DNA of 45,319 bases from a virus. The notes beneath the pieces were generated by a model. It was given only the letters and a program-made list of their open reading frames with translations, was not told where the DNA came from and did no database searches. The position numbers and the translations under genes are program-made. The stretch is from positions 1-45,319 of IMG/VR virus record IMGVR_UViG_3300048589_000345; one strand, 5' to 3'. This document shows, piece after piece, positions 8,360-17,900 of this stretch (within the stretch, counting starts at the first letter, position 1; each line of letters begins with the position of its first letter).

Positions 8360-8809
8360 ATGGGCTTCCTGGATCCGGGCCCGTTGATCGTGATGCGGTT
8401 GCGCGAGCGGTTCGCTGCCGCCGGCCTCACGGCGAGCGTGGGCACCGCGGTGGATGGCGGCGCGATCGTCGAGACGCCGCAAACCGAGCCCGCGGCCTAC
8501 GTGATTTTCGATGGCTACGAGCCCGCGCAGGAAGTCGGCTCCGGCCTGGTGCAGCAGATCGCGCAGCGCTGGGCGGTGATCGTCAAGCAGCGGCTCGTGA
8601 GCGGACTGAATCTCGACGACGGCGCGCCGGCCGCTGCCGACGCCGCGCCGGTCATCGATGCCGTGCTCGAAGCACTCTGCGGGTGGCGCCCCGGCACGGG
8701 ATTCGACCAGCTGCGCATGGCCGAGGGGTCCGGCCCGGCGTACTCCTCGGGGTACGCGTACTACTCGCTGTTTTTCACCACGCGCACCGTCGTTCGCGGC
8801 GTGCCCTGA
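8360..8809 (+). CDS. tail terminator protein
   Basis: The product is 149 residues, of the size and alpha/beta composition of phage tail terminators (Gp37/lambda U-like), which form the ring ending the tail tube and joining it to the head. The N-terminal helix (LIVMRLRERFAAAGL) is followed by strands and ends in a strand-rich YYSLFFTTRTVV. It sits directly upstream of the tail tube gene, as in most siphoviruses. The start follows the upstream stop by two bases. Confidence 0.65.
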   Translation: MGFLDPGPLIVMRLRERFAAAGLTASVGTAVDGGAIVETPQTEPAAYVIFDGYEPAQEVGSGLVQQIAQRWAVIVKQRLVSGLNLDDGAPAAADAAPVIDAVLEALCGWRPGTGFDQLRMAEGSGPAYSSGYAYYSLFFTTRTVVRGVP

Positions 8810-8824
8810 TCAGGAGATAATCGC

Positions 8825-9751
8825 ATGACGGACTACAGCTACATCGGCGTCGGCAAGATCCACGCCCGGATCAAGGACTCCGACGGGCCCCTGGCGTTCG
8901 TCGGCAACTGCAGCGCGCTGCGCCTGGCGATCAGCGAAGACAAGAAGCAGCTCAAGGACTACACGCAGGTCGGTGGCGGCAACTACAACGAAGTGCGCCG
9001 CATCGCCTCGTGCGAGTTCAACATGACCGTGCACGATCTCAGCGCCGCCAACCTGGCGCGCGCCGTGTTCGGCGACACCAACGCCATTACCGCGGGCAGC
9101 GTGACGGACGAGAACGTCGGCGCCGCCTATGCAGGCGGCCTGAGCGTGACGGACTACCCGATCAATACCGCCTCGAGCGTGAGCGTCGAGCATGCGCAGA
9201 ACGCCGCCACCGCGCGCGCCAACAGCACCGCCTACGATGTCGACGACTACTACCTGCCGGCCGCGCCGAACGGCTATGTGTACAAGTGCACCATCGCGGG
9301 CACCAGCGCCGGCTCGCCGCCGAGCTTCGGCACCACCGTTGGTGGCACCACCGTGGATGGCACGGCAACCTTCCGCAACGTGGGCAAGGCGCTGCTGGTC
9401 GTCACGACCGACTACGACGTGAGCGCCGGCGGCATCACGCTGACCGCCGCGCCCGCGCTGTATGACGGCGAGGAGCTGGTGGTCACCTACACCAAGCTCG
9501 CCTCGCACGCGATCGAGTCGCTGCTGAACGCCTCGCAGGAATACGAGTTCTTCTTCGACGGCCTCAACGAGGCGCGAAGCGGCAAGCCCACCCTGGTGCA
9601 CCTGTACCGCGTGAAGCTCGGCGCGACCGATGGCCTGGACCTGATCGGCGAGGATTACTACGCCGGTGTGCAGGCGGGCGAGGTGCTGAAGGACACCAGC
9701 AAGAACGGCACCACGGTGAGCCAGTACTTCAAGACCACCATCGCCGACTGA
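8825..9751 (+). CDS. major tail tube protein with an inserted beta-module
   Basis: The product is 308 residues with the usual tube-protein ends: an N-terminal GVGKI.AR..DSD..L.FVGN segment and a C-terminal EDYYAGVQAGEVLKD-type strand. Residues ~129-187 (starting ARANSTAYDVDDYYLP) match a small Gly/Thr/Pro-rich module (Y-x(n)-G-Y-x-Y-x-C-T-x-AGT, P-P-x-F, G-x-T-V-D-G-T) met in many phage tail and fibre proteins. It probably decorates the tube surface. A good ribosome-binding site (AGGAG, 8812-8816) precedes the ATG. It polymerises to form the tail tube around the tape measure. Confidence 0.8.
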   Translation: MTDYSYIGVGKIHARIKDSDGPLAFVGNCSALRLAISEDKKQLKDYTQVGGGNYNEVRRIASCEFNMTVHDLSAANLARAVFGDTNAITAGSVTDENVGAAYAGGLSVTDYPINTASSVSVEHAQNAATARANSTAYDVDDYYLPAAPNGYVYKCTIAGTSAGSPPSFGTTVGGTTVDGTATFRNVGKALLVVTTDYDVSAGGITLTAAPALYDGEELVVTYTKLASHAIESLLNASQEYEFFFDGLNEARSGKPTLVHLYRVKLGATDGLDLIGEDYYAGVQAGEVLKDTSKNGTTVSQYFKTTIAD

Positions 9752-9776
9752 TCCCGAGCCCCCACGGACGCCCCGC

Positions 9777-10214
9777 ATGCAACCCGATGACCTGGATGTG
9801 ATCGCCCCGCAGGGACGCGAGGTGCGCATTGGACAGCAGACCTTCACCCTCCGCCCGTTGACCATCGGCCAGATCCCGCCGTTGATGCGCGCGCTGAAGC
9901 AGGTTACCGAGACTCTCGACGGCTCGCCGATCGACGTCGGCAATCTTGGCGCCGCGCAGCTGATCACGCTGGCCGCCGATCACGGCGACACGCTCATCGA
10001 CGCCGTGGTGGTTGCCACGGGGCAGCCGCTCGAGGTGATTGCCTCGGGCACGCTCGATGAGTTCGTCGACCTGTTCGCGCAGGTCGTGGAGCTCAACAGC
10101 GATTTTTTCGTCCAGCGCGTCCTGCCGCACTTCCAGGCCACGCTTCAGCGAGCGCGGGCGAAGGCAGCGACGCAGGCCCCGGCTGGACGTGGGCCGATTC
10201 CCTTGCGGCGCTGA
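9777..10214 (+). CDS. tail assembly chaperone, short form (gpG-like)
   Basis: The product is 145 residues. The N-terminal domain (VIAPQGREVRIGQQTFTLRPLTIGQIPPL) resembles tail-assembly chaperones located between the tube and tape-measure genes of siphoviruses. It binds the tape measure before tube polymerisation and is absent from the virion. The gene contains a perfect -1 slippery heptamer (10103-10109), and the -1 frame stays open to 10402, so this is the unshifted form of a G/GT pair. Confidence 0.75.
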   Translation: MQPDDLDVIAPQGREVRIGQQTFTLRPLTIGQIPPLMRALKQVTETLDGSPIDVGNLGAAQLITLAADHGDTLIDAVVVATGQPLEVIASGTLDEFVDLFAQVVELNSDFFVQRVLPHFQATLQRARAKAATQAPAGRGPIPLRR

Positions 10215-10402
10215 TCGCCGCCGGACATGACCGGCGCGACATCCACGGCTACACGCTCGCGCAGGTGCGCGCTTACCTGACCGCCGCCAACCGCGCCCGC
10301 GCCGCCGAGCACCGCACGCTGGCGCTGATCGCCCGCGCCGCCTGGGCCGAGGCAAAGGACTTCAAAACCTTCCTCCGCGGAATTGACGCCAGTGGCCAGT
10401 GA
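9777..10402 (+). CDS. tail assembly chaperone, -1 frameshift extended form (gpGT-like)
   Basis: The heptamer TTTTTTC at 10103-10109 is exactly in the X XXY YYZ phase of the upstream frame (gaT TTT TTC). After a -1 slip the reading frame runs without stop to TGA at 10400-10402, giving a product of about 208 residues. Downstream of 10156 the -1 frame reads GPGWTWADSLAALIAAGHD and continues as a helical Ala/Arg-rich domain, a plausible T domain. Its stop overlaps the start of the tape measure, as in lambda. Confidence 0.75.
10103..10109 (+). promoter_or_regulatory. programmed -1 ribosomal frameshift site
   Basis: TTTTTTC read as T TTT TTC lets both tRNAs re-pair after a one-base backward slip. 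It lies in the tail chaperone gene upstream of the tape measure, the conserved location for this event in long-tailed phages. Confidence 0.8.
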
Positions 10403-12935
10403 AACCGAACTCAAGGTCAAGATCACCGCCGAGCTGGCCAACATCAAGGCCGGCCTCGACGCGCTGCAGCGCGAGCTGAAAGACACCGGCGACGCCGGCG
10501 AGTCTGCGGGCAAGCGCATCACGGCGGGCCTCGGCGGGCTGGCCGCTTCCGCCACGCGCGCCGCTGCGGCACTGGCGGCGGCGGGCGTGGCCTTCGGCGC
10601 CGTGCTGGTCAAGAAATCCATCGATGCCGCCGACGCCACCGGCATCCTCGCCGGCAAGCTCGGCGTGACCACCGAGGCGCTTTCCCGCCTGCAGTACGCG
10701 GCCAAGCTATCGGACGTTTCCCAGGCGACCCTCGAAGCCAGCATGAAAAAGCTGGCGCGCAGCGTGACCGAGGCGGCCAGCGGCACCGGCAAGGCGGCCG
10801 ATGCGTTCGCGGTGCTGCGGCTGAATGCCGACGAGCTGTTGAGGCTTCCCGCCGACGAGCAGTTCGGGCGAATCGCGGATGCCTTGAACCGGGTCCAGAA
10901 CCAATCGCAGAAGGCGGCGCTCGCGCAGATGATCTACGGCCGCTCGGCCGCTGATCTGCTGCCGCTCGTGGACGAGGGCAGCGCCGGCATTGACGAGCTC
11001 GGTGACAAGCTCGAGCGCCTCGGCGGCGTGATCTCCGGCGACACCGCCACGAAGGCGATGCAGTTCAACGACAACCTGGATGATCTCGGCACGGCCGCGC
11101 AGGGCCTTGGCCTGGCCATCGCCGCCGAGCTGCTCGGCCCGCTGAACGACCTGACCGGGGATCTCGTCGAGCTGGCCCAGCAGAAGGAGACCGCGGAAGG
11201 CATTGCCTCTTTCGTGCGGGGCATCGGCACGGCCGTGGTCTGGACCGCGCAGGCGGTTGCTTCCACCGGGAATTTCCTCACCGGGCTGGGCGAGGATATC
11301 GCGGCGTTCCTCGGCGGCGCCGGCGGCGAGAAGACGCTGGAAGAGCTGTACGAGCGGCTGACCGATCTGCAGTTGCGCCGCTCGCAGGCAAACCCGCGCC
11401 GCCCCGACGTGATAGCCCAGATCGACGCCGAGCTCGAAAAGGTCTACGGGCTGATCAACCTCTACGAGGACCTCGAAGAGACGCAGAAGGCGGGCGGTGC
11501 TGCCGCCGAGAAGACGGCCGAGACGCGCGAGGACGCCGCCGACAGCGCCGATGAGCAGGCGATCAGCGAAGAAGAGGTAGCCGCCGCGCTGCGCGCCGGT
11601 GCGCGTGCAAGCGAAGAGGCTGCGCGCGCCGCCGAGCAGCGCCAGAAGGCCATCAGCGATCTGATCGCCAAGCTGGAAGAAGAAGTCGCCACCCACGGCA
11701 AGGCCGAGAGTGCCACGGTCGATTACCAGCTCGCGCAGCTCGGCGCCACGCAAGCCGAGCGCGAGCGGGCTGGCGCGCTGGCCGACACCCTCGCCAAGCT
11801 GAAGGAAAAGGAAGCCGCCGAGAAGCGCGTCAAGGACCAGCTGCCCGATGTGCAGAACGAGTTGCTGCGCCTGCAGGGCAACGACGCGCAGGCTATCGAG
11901 AACCAGCTGCGCGAGCGCTTCGCCCAGCTGATCGCCGACCTCCAGCTGCTGGGAAATGCCGCGGGTGTGGAGATCGTCGAGAAGCTCATCAACCTGAGCG
12001 TTGCCGATGCCCGGCTCAACGAGCTCAAGGCGCGCATCGCCGAGGTGGCCGGCGCATTCGACCAGGCGCAGCAGAACGCCGCCAACCGCGTGGTCACCGG
12101 AGACCAGAGCGGCGGCGCCGCGCGCAACGACGTGGGCGTGGCAGGAGATGCCGCCATCGCGCAACTGCGGGCCTACCGCACCGAGCTCGAGCTGCTGGCC
12201 AGCCAGGGTGCGCCGGGTGCCGTCGAGGCGCTGGACAGCCTCGACGACAAGATGCAGGACATCGCCGCCCAAAGCGCCGGCGGACTGACCCGGGCGATTC
12301 AGGATCTGCGCAAGGAGCTGGCGCAGATGCAGGAGGACTTTGCCGGTGACGCCATCGGCGCGCTGCGCGACGGATTGACCGGCCTGTTCTACGACCTCGC
12401 CGAGGGCAGCAAGTCCGCGAAGGACGCCCTGAAGGACTTCGCCCGCGGCTTTGCCCTGGCGATGGTCGAGATTGCCGCGCGCGCCCTGGCGACCATGCTC
12501 GTCCTGCAGCTGCTCGACGCCCTGTTTCCCGGCGCCGGGAAGCTGGCCGCCGCCTCGGGCAACCTCGCGGCCGGCGTGAAGCACACCGGCGGCATTGCAG
12601 GGCAGGGCGGCACGTCGCGCCAGGTCCCCGGCTGGCTGTTCGCGGGTGCGGCGCGCTACCACACGGGCGGCATCGCGGGCGCGCTCCCGCTCAAGCCCGG
12701 CGAGGTGCCCGCGATCCTCCAGGCCGGCGAGGAAGTGATCACGCAACAGGACCCGCGGCACACCGTCAACGGCGGCGGCACGGGCGGGGGCGGCGTGCAG
12801 AACGTGCGCATCAACCTGCTCGACGACCGATCGAACGTCGGCGACTACATGAGCAGCGCCGACGGCGAGCGCGTGTTGCTGGAAACCCTCGAGCGCAACG
12901 CCATGCGCGCGCGCACCGTGCTGGGGATGGGCTGA
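10392..12935 (+). CDS. tape measure protein
   Basis: The product is about 847 residues from GTG at 10392 (TTG at 10383 is an alternative). It is predominantly alpha-helical with long Ala/Glu/Lys/Arg coiled-coil stretches (~residues 330-560), a hydrophobic Ala-rich patch near 50-75 and another near 685-720, and a Gly-rich C-terminal region with the repeated HTGGIAG motif typical of tape measures. It sets tail length and is ejected with DNA; at about 0.15 nm per residue the tail would be roughly 125 nm. The start overlaps the end of the frameshifted chaperone. Confidence 0.85.
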   Translation: MASETELKVKITAELANIKAGLDALQRELKDTGDAGESAGKRITAGLGGLAASATRAAAALAAAGVAFGAVLVKKSIDAADATGILAGKLGVTTEALSRLQYAAKLSDVSQATLEASMKKLARSVTEAASGTGKAADAFAVLRLNADELLRLPADEQFGRIADALNRVQNQSQKAALAQMIYGRSAADLLPLVDEGSAGIDELGDKLERLGGVISGDTATKAMQFNDNLDDLGTAAQGLGLAIAAELLGPLNDLTGDLVELAQQKETAEGIASFVRGIGTAVVWTAQAVASTGNFLTGLGEDIAAFLGGAGGEKTLEELYERLTDLQLRRSQANPRRPDVIAQIDAELEKVYGLINLYEDLEETQKAGGAAAEKTAETREDAADSADEQAISEEEVAAALRAGARASEEAARAAEQRQKAISDLIAKLEEEVATHGKAESATVDYQLAQLGATQAERERAGALADTLAKLKEKEAAEKRVKDQLPDVQNELLRLQGNDAQAIENQLRERFAQLIADLQLLGNAAGVEIVEKLINLSVADARLNELKARIAEVAGAFDQAQQNAANRVVTGDQSGGAARNDVGVAGDAAIAQLRAYRTELELLASQGAPGAVEALDSLDDKMQDIAAQSAGGLTRAIQDLRKELAQMQEDFAGDAIGALRDGLTGLFYDLAEGSKSAKDALKDFARGFALAMVEIAARALATMLVLQLLDALFPGAGKLAAASGNLAAGVKHTGGIAGQGGTSRQVPGWLFAGAARYHTGGIAGALPLKPGEVPAILQAGEEVITQQDPRHTVNGGGTGGGGVQNVRINLLDDRSNVGDYMSSADGERVLLETLERNAMRARTVLGMG

Positions 12936-12938
12936 CCG

Positions 12939-14111
12939 ATGCCGACCCTGTGGCCCTATCAACCGAACGGCCCGGTGCTCGAGCGCCTGGAGTGGCTGAC
13001 CGACGTGCTCGAATCCTCCAGCGGCGTCGAGCAACGCATCGCGCAGCGCCGCTACCCGCGCCGCTTCTTCGAATTCGACGTCCTGCTCGACGGCGCAATG
13101 GCCCGCACCGCCGAGAACCTGATCGCCGGCAATCAGGACGGCGAATGGTACCTGCCCGTGTGGATGGACGCCGAGCGCCTCGCCGCATCGCTGAGCGCGG
13201 GCGCGACAAGCGTGCCCGCTGGCGGCAGCGTGCGCGACTACGCCGCCGGCAACCTCCTGCTGCTGATGGGCAACACCGGCGCCTCGAACGAAGGCGTCAC
13301 GGTGAGCGCCTCAGGTGCCAGCGCCGTGACACTCTCCACCCCGACCGCCGCCACATGGCCCGCCGGCAGCACCGTGGCCCCGCTGCGCACCGCGCGCCTG
13401 TTCCCGAGCCTGAGCATGGCGCGGTTCACCGGCGCGAGCCTCTACGGGCGCCTGCGCTGGCAATGCGTGGACGCGACCGACTGGACCGCCGCGAGCGGCG
13501 AGACCCTTTACCGCAGCTACCCGGTCATGACGCACCGCACGAATTGGGACCAGGACCCGACGCGCGAATACACGCGCAGCCTCGCGGTTGTCGACTCGGG
13601 CAAGGGCACCCCGCGGTGGTTCGAGATCGCCGCCACCCCGGTCGCCGTGCAGAACCACCGATGGCTGTGCGACGGGCGCGCCGAGATCGACACCTTGCGC
13701 CAGTGGCTATTCGCCCGCCGCGGGCGCCTCGCCTGTTTTTGGCAGCCGAGCTGGGCGCGCGACCTCGCGGTGCAGGCGACCATCGGCGCGAGCGACACCA
13801 CCATCGACGTCGAGGCGTGCGGGTACACCACGTACATCGCCCAGGCCATCGGGCGGCGCGACATTCGCATCGAGCTGGTCGACGGGACCACCTACTACCG
13901 CCGCATCACCGCGAGCGCCGTGATCGACGCCGACACCGAGCGCCTGACCATCAGCAGCGCCCTCGGCGCGAGCGTGAGCCCCGCGAACATCTACGCCGTC
14001 AGCTTCATGCACCTGGCACGCCTGGACGCCGACGCCGTCGAGATCGCCTGGCACCGCTGGGACGTCGCCGAGGCGGTGTTCGCCACGCGAGGGATCCGCA
14101 ATGACCTATGA
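12939..14111 (+). CDS. tail tip/baseplate protein downstream of tape measure
   Basis: The product is 390 residues. It starts MPTLWPYQPNGPVLERLEWLTDVL and has R-(R)-Y-P-R-R-F-F-E-F, followed by a Trp/Tyr-rich beta structure; two internal segments (~80-150 and ~270-330) look like small inserted beta-domains. Homologous-looking proteins follow the tape measure in siphoviruses whose next gene is DUF2163/BR0599, and are taken as distal tail components. It overlaps the next gene by 11 bases. Confidence 0.6.
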   Translation: MPTLWPYQPNGPVLERLEWLTDVLESSSGVEQRIAQRRYPRRFFEFDVLLDGAMARTAENLIAGNQDGEWYLPVWMDAERLAASLSAGATSVPAGGSVRDYAAGNLLLLMGNTGASNEGVTVSASGASAVTLSTPTAATWPAGSTVAPLRTARLFPSLSMARFTGASLYGRLRWQCVDATDWTAASGETLYRSYPVMTHRTNWDQDPTREYTRSLAVVDSGKGTPRWFEIAATPVAVQNHRWLCDGRAEIDTLRQWLFARRGRLACFWQPSWARDLAVQATIGASDTTIDVEACGYTTYIAQAIGRRDIRIELVDGTTYYRRITASAVIDADTERLTISSALGASVSPANIYAVSFMHLARLDADAVEIAWHRWDVAEAVFATRGIRNDL

Positions 14112-14922
14112 AGCCAACGAGATCAGCCACCAGAACGGCGAGCCGATCGAGCTTTACACCTTCACGCGCGGCGGCGTGGTGATCGGGCGCTACACCAGCA
14201 ACGACGAGGCCGTGACCGTGGGCGGCTACACCTATTCGACCTGGCCCGGCGGCATCAAGCGCGCCGAGGTGATCGTGACGACCGAGCAAGGCCGATCAAG
14301 CCTGCGCCTGACCGTGGCGCGCGACTTTCCGATTGCCGAACTGGTCCACCTTCGCCCGCGCACCGGGATCGTCGGCGTGACCGTGCAGCGCTACCACCGC
14401 GCCGACGCGGCGAGCCTGATCGCATTCTGGCCCGGCGGGCGCGTGCTCATGGCCAAGCGCACGCGCACGGGCATGCGCGAACTGATCTGCGAGCCGCGCA
14501 GCGTGAGCTACCAGCGCAACGGCCTGACCCGCAAGTGCGGGCGCAACTGCCAGCACACCCTCTATGGGCCGCGCTGCCGGCTCACGCAGGCCGATTGGGG
14601 CTACGCGACCACCATCGCCGCGATCAGCGGCAACTTGCTGACCGTCGCTGCCGTGGAATCCGGCATGCCCTACACCGGCGGCATTGTCGAGCGCGTGAGC
14701 GGCGGTATCACCGACGTCGCCTACATCGTCGAAGCAAGCGGAACCGCCCTTACGCTGGACATCGCATTTTATGGCGCCGCCGTGAGCGACGCCGTGACGA
14801 TCTACCCCGGTTGCGACTGGACGATGAGCACATGCGACACCGTGTTTGCCAACTCGGCGAACTACGGTGGGCGGCTGAATATCCCGAGTAAAAACCCCGT
14901 CACCGAATCGGCGTTCAACTGA
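14101..14922 (+). CDS. DUF2163 / phage BR0599-family tail protein
   Basis: The product is 273 residues. The N-terminal ~150 residues match the DUF2163 pattern (E-L-Y-T-F-T-R-G; TWPGGIKRAEV). The C-terminal part has the BR0599 signature: C..NCQHTLYGPRC (six cysteines in the region), GCDWTMSTCDTVFANSANYGG and a closing IPSKNPVTE. In gene-transfer agents and related siphoviruses this protein is part of the tail hub. Context, between the 390-aa tip protein and the large tip protein, agrees. Confidence 0.8.
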   Translation: MTYEANEISHQNGEPIELYTFTRGGVVIGRYTSNDEAVTVGGYTYSTWPGGIKRAEVIVTTEQGRSSLRLTVARDFPIAELVHLRPRTGIVGVTVQRYHRADAASLIAFWPGGRVLMAKRTRTGMRELICEPRSVSYQRNGLTRKCGRNCQHTLYGPRCRLTQADWGYATTIAAISGNLLTVAAVESGMPYTGGIVERVSGGITDVAYIVEASGTALTLDIAFYGAAVSDAVTIYPGCDWTMSTCDTVFANSANYGGRLNIPSKNPVTESAFN

Positions 14923-14923
14923 T

Positions 14924-17900
14924 ATGCAATTTCTAGCCTATCTCGCCGTCCTGGTCATCGGATCGCTGATCGCGGTCGCACTCGCCCCGAAACCCCCGAA
15001 GCAAAAGGCCCCGACGCTCGAGGATTTCGACCTTCCGACCGCCGAGGAAGGCCGCGCCATCCCGTGGATCTTCGGCACCTACAAAATCACCGACCCGAAT
15101 TTCATCTGGTACGGCGACCTCGAGGTGCGCACCAAAACGAAGGACAAGGTAAAGACCCGCCTCTACCGCATGGGCACGCAGCAGGAGTTCTGCATCAGCC
15201 CGGTCGACGCTCTGGTTGCGCTCGAGTACGGCGGCAAGGACTGCGGCATCACCGAGGTTACGTCGAGCCAGCAGATCAGCATCAACCTGCCTAACCTGTT
15301 CGGCGGGCGCGACAAGGAAGGGGGCATCGACGGCGACTTCGACGTGTGCTTCGGCGAGCCGACGCAGGCCGTCAACGACTACCTGCTCGCGCAGATCGGC
15401 GCACCGCTTTCCGCCTTCCGCGACTCGCTGACCCTCGTCGGGCGCAAACCGAGCTGGGTGGCGAACTCGACCTACATCAAGCCGCTCCTGCCCACCGTGC
15501 GCTGCATCGAGGCGGGGTGGGAGGACGGCACGTGCTGGTACCCGGAAACGGCGGGCATACCCGACGACAGCATCAGCTCGACGATGGCCTTCGACGAGTG
15601 GATTGATGTCTCGATTGAAAAGGACGGGTTGTGGCTGCGGATTTACATCAACGGTCAATTCAGCAACGAGGTCGAGCTGCCCTACAACCCCACCGGCCCC
15701 GTTGACCCCGCCGGGTGGATGATCGGGCGATACACATATTCCGGCGGCGACACACCGGCCTTTTTTTACGGCTTGATCGACCGCTTCGTGGTGACGCGTG
15801 CCGCGAAATACGGCGGAACCTCATTTACCCCTAGCACCGACACCCCCGGCCCATCCGACCCGTTCTGGGACGATGTGGTAATCGCACTGGACCTGAGCGG
15901 CAGCGAAGGGTCGACAACGATCACGGACATCAAGGGGCTGAGCACGTGGACCGCATGGGGCGGCGCGCATATCACCACCTCCGACGGCGTGACGGGCGGG
16001 TCGTGCCTGTCGCTGGACGGGGCCGGCGATTACCTTTCATGCCCGATCAACGCGTACAACAGCATAACCTCCGACTGGACCGTTGACGTATGCGTAAAGA
16101 TGCCCGTTGGAGCTGTGCCTACTGGTGAAATATGGACCTACGGGCAAGTAGAAGCCGCAAGCCACGGGCACGGCCTGGCGGGCAATGTGTCGGCCGGCGA
16201 AATCTGGATGCGCGGCTTCGTCGGGGCAAACCCGCCGAGCCTGCTCCCGATAGGGATCGTGGACTCTATCGAAACGGCGCCGCCCGTGTGGGACATGAAC
16301 CCCGCGCACATTATTTACAAGTGCCTGACCAGCACCGACCAAGGCGCAGGCGAACCGAGCGCGACAATCGATGACGCGAACTTTCGTGCGGCCGCGCTGA
16401 CCTTCTACACCGAGCGACTCGGCCTGAGCCTTCAGTGGCGCAACGAAGGGTCGATCCGCGACTTCCTCGCGGAAGTATGCACGCACGCCGGCGCCGTGCT
16501 CACGCTTGACCCGAGCACCGGCCTGACGCAGATCATCCCGCTGCGCGACGACTACGCCGTGGACGAACTGGACCTCTACACCGAGGACCATATCCTCGAG
16601 GTCGTCGAGTGGCAGGACGCCGCCGACGGCGAGGCCGTGAACGAGGTCACGGTCGAATACCGCAAGCGCGACGGCAGCAAGGGCACCGCAACGTGGGTCA
16701 ACCGCGCCAGCGTGCAGGAGCAAGGCGTCAGCCACGCGACGCTGAGCTTTCCAGGTATCACGACGCACGCCCTCGCGCGCCGCATCGCCAAGCGCGAATG
16801 CCTGCAACGCTCGAGCAACCTGAGCCGCGGCAAGCTCAAGGTCAACCGCAACACCTGGGACAAGCTGCCCGGGCGCGTGTTCCGCTTTTCGCACGGGCCG
16901 GAAGCCATCGCCGAGACCGTCGTGCGCGTGATCGACATCGACCTCGGCACGCTGACCGACGGCGAGATCACCATCACCGTCGTGCAGGACACATTCAGCC
17001 TCGACGATGCGATCACCGACGTCGGAGACCCCGGCGGTGGCTGGACCGCACCGGACACCGACCCCGCTGCCATCAGTACGCAGGACATTATCGAGGCCCC
17101 GTTCTGGACGCTGGTCGGCGACCTCGGCGCGGCCAACGCCGCCGCGCTGGGGGTAGACGCCGGCTATCTCATTTCGCTGGCCGTGAAGTCGAGCGCCGTC
17201 GCCGAGGGCTACAACCGCTGGACGCGCATCAGCCCCGACGACTACGCCGAGACCGGCGAGGCCATCGACTTCGCGCCGAGCGCCACACTGACAGCCTCGC
17301 TGGACCGGTCGACCTATATCGGCATTGCCCTGAGCGGCGGCACCAACCTGGACCTCGTCGAAGCCGGCTGGATCGCCATGATCGGCACCGGCACGGCCGC
17401 AGAGTTTTGCTACGTGCTTTCCGTCGACGCCGTCACCAACGAGACCATCATATACCGCGGGCGATTCGACACCACGCCGCAGGAACACGCCGCCGGAACG
17501 CGCGTGTGGTTCCTCGACGGCGACGCCCCGGACTGGCCGCGCGATCCGACGCAATGGGCCGACGGCGACGCCGTGAACGTGAAGCTGCAACCGATCACCG
17601 GCGGCGGCGTGCTGGCCCTCGCCAGCGCCAGCGCCATGACCGGAACGCTCGATTCACGCCAGGTGCGCCCGTATCCGCCCGGCAACGTCGAAATAAACGG
17701 CGACGGGCACCCGACGATATTGGCCGGGGCGCTCGCCGTCACTTGGGCACACCGTGACCGCTTGGTGCAGGGCTACTCGCACATAGACCAGTACGACCCG
17801 ACCGACTACGGGCCAGAGGCCGGCACGACCTACAACGCCTACGCCTACGACGACGCCGACGACACGCTGCTCGACAGCGACACAGGCATCAGCGGCGCCA

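Noticed and set aside
10707-13034. 775-codon open frame on the minus strand
   Set aside because: Fully antisense to the tape measure gene, low-complexity composition and no ribosome-binding site.
16037-17590. 517-codon open frame on the minus strand
   Set aside because: Antisense shadow of the tail-tip gene.
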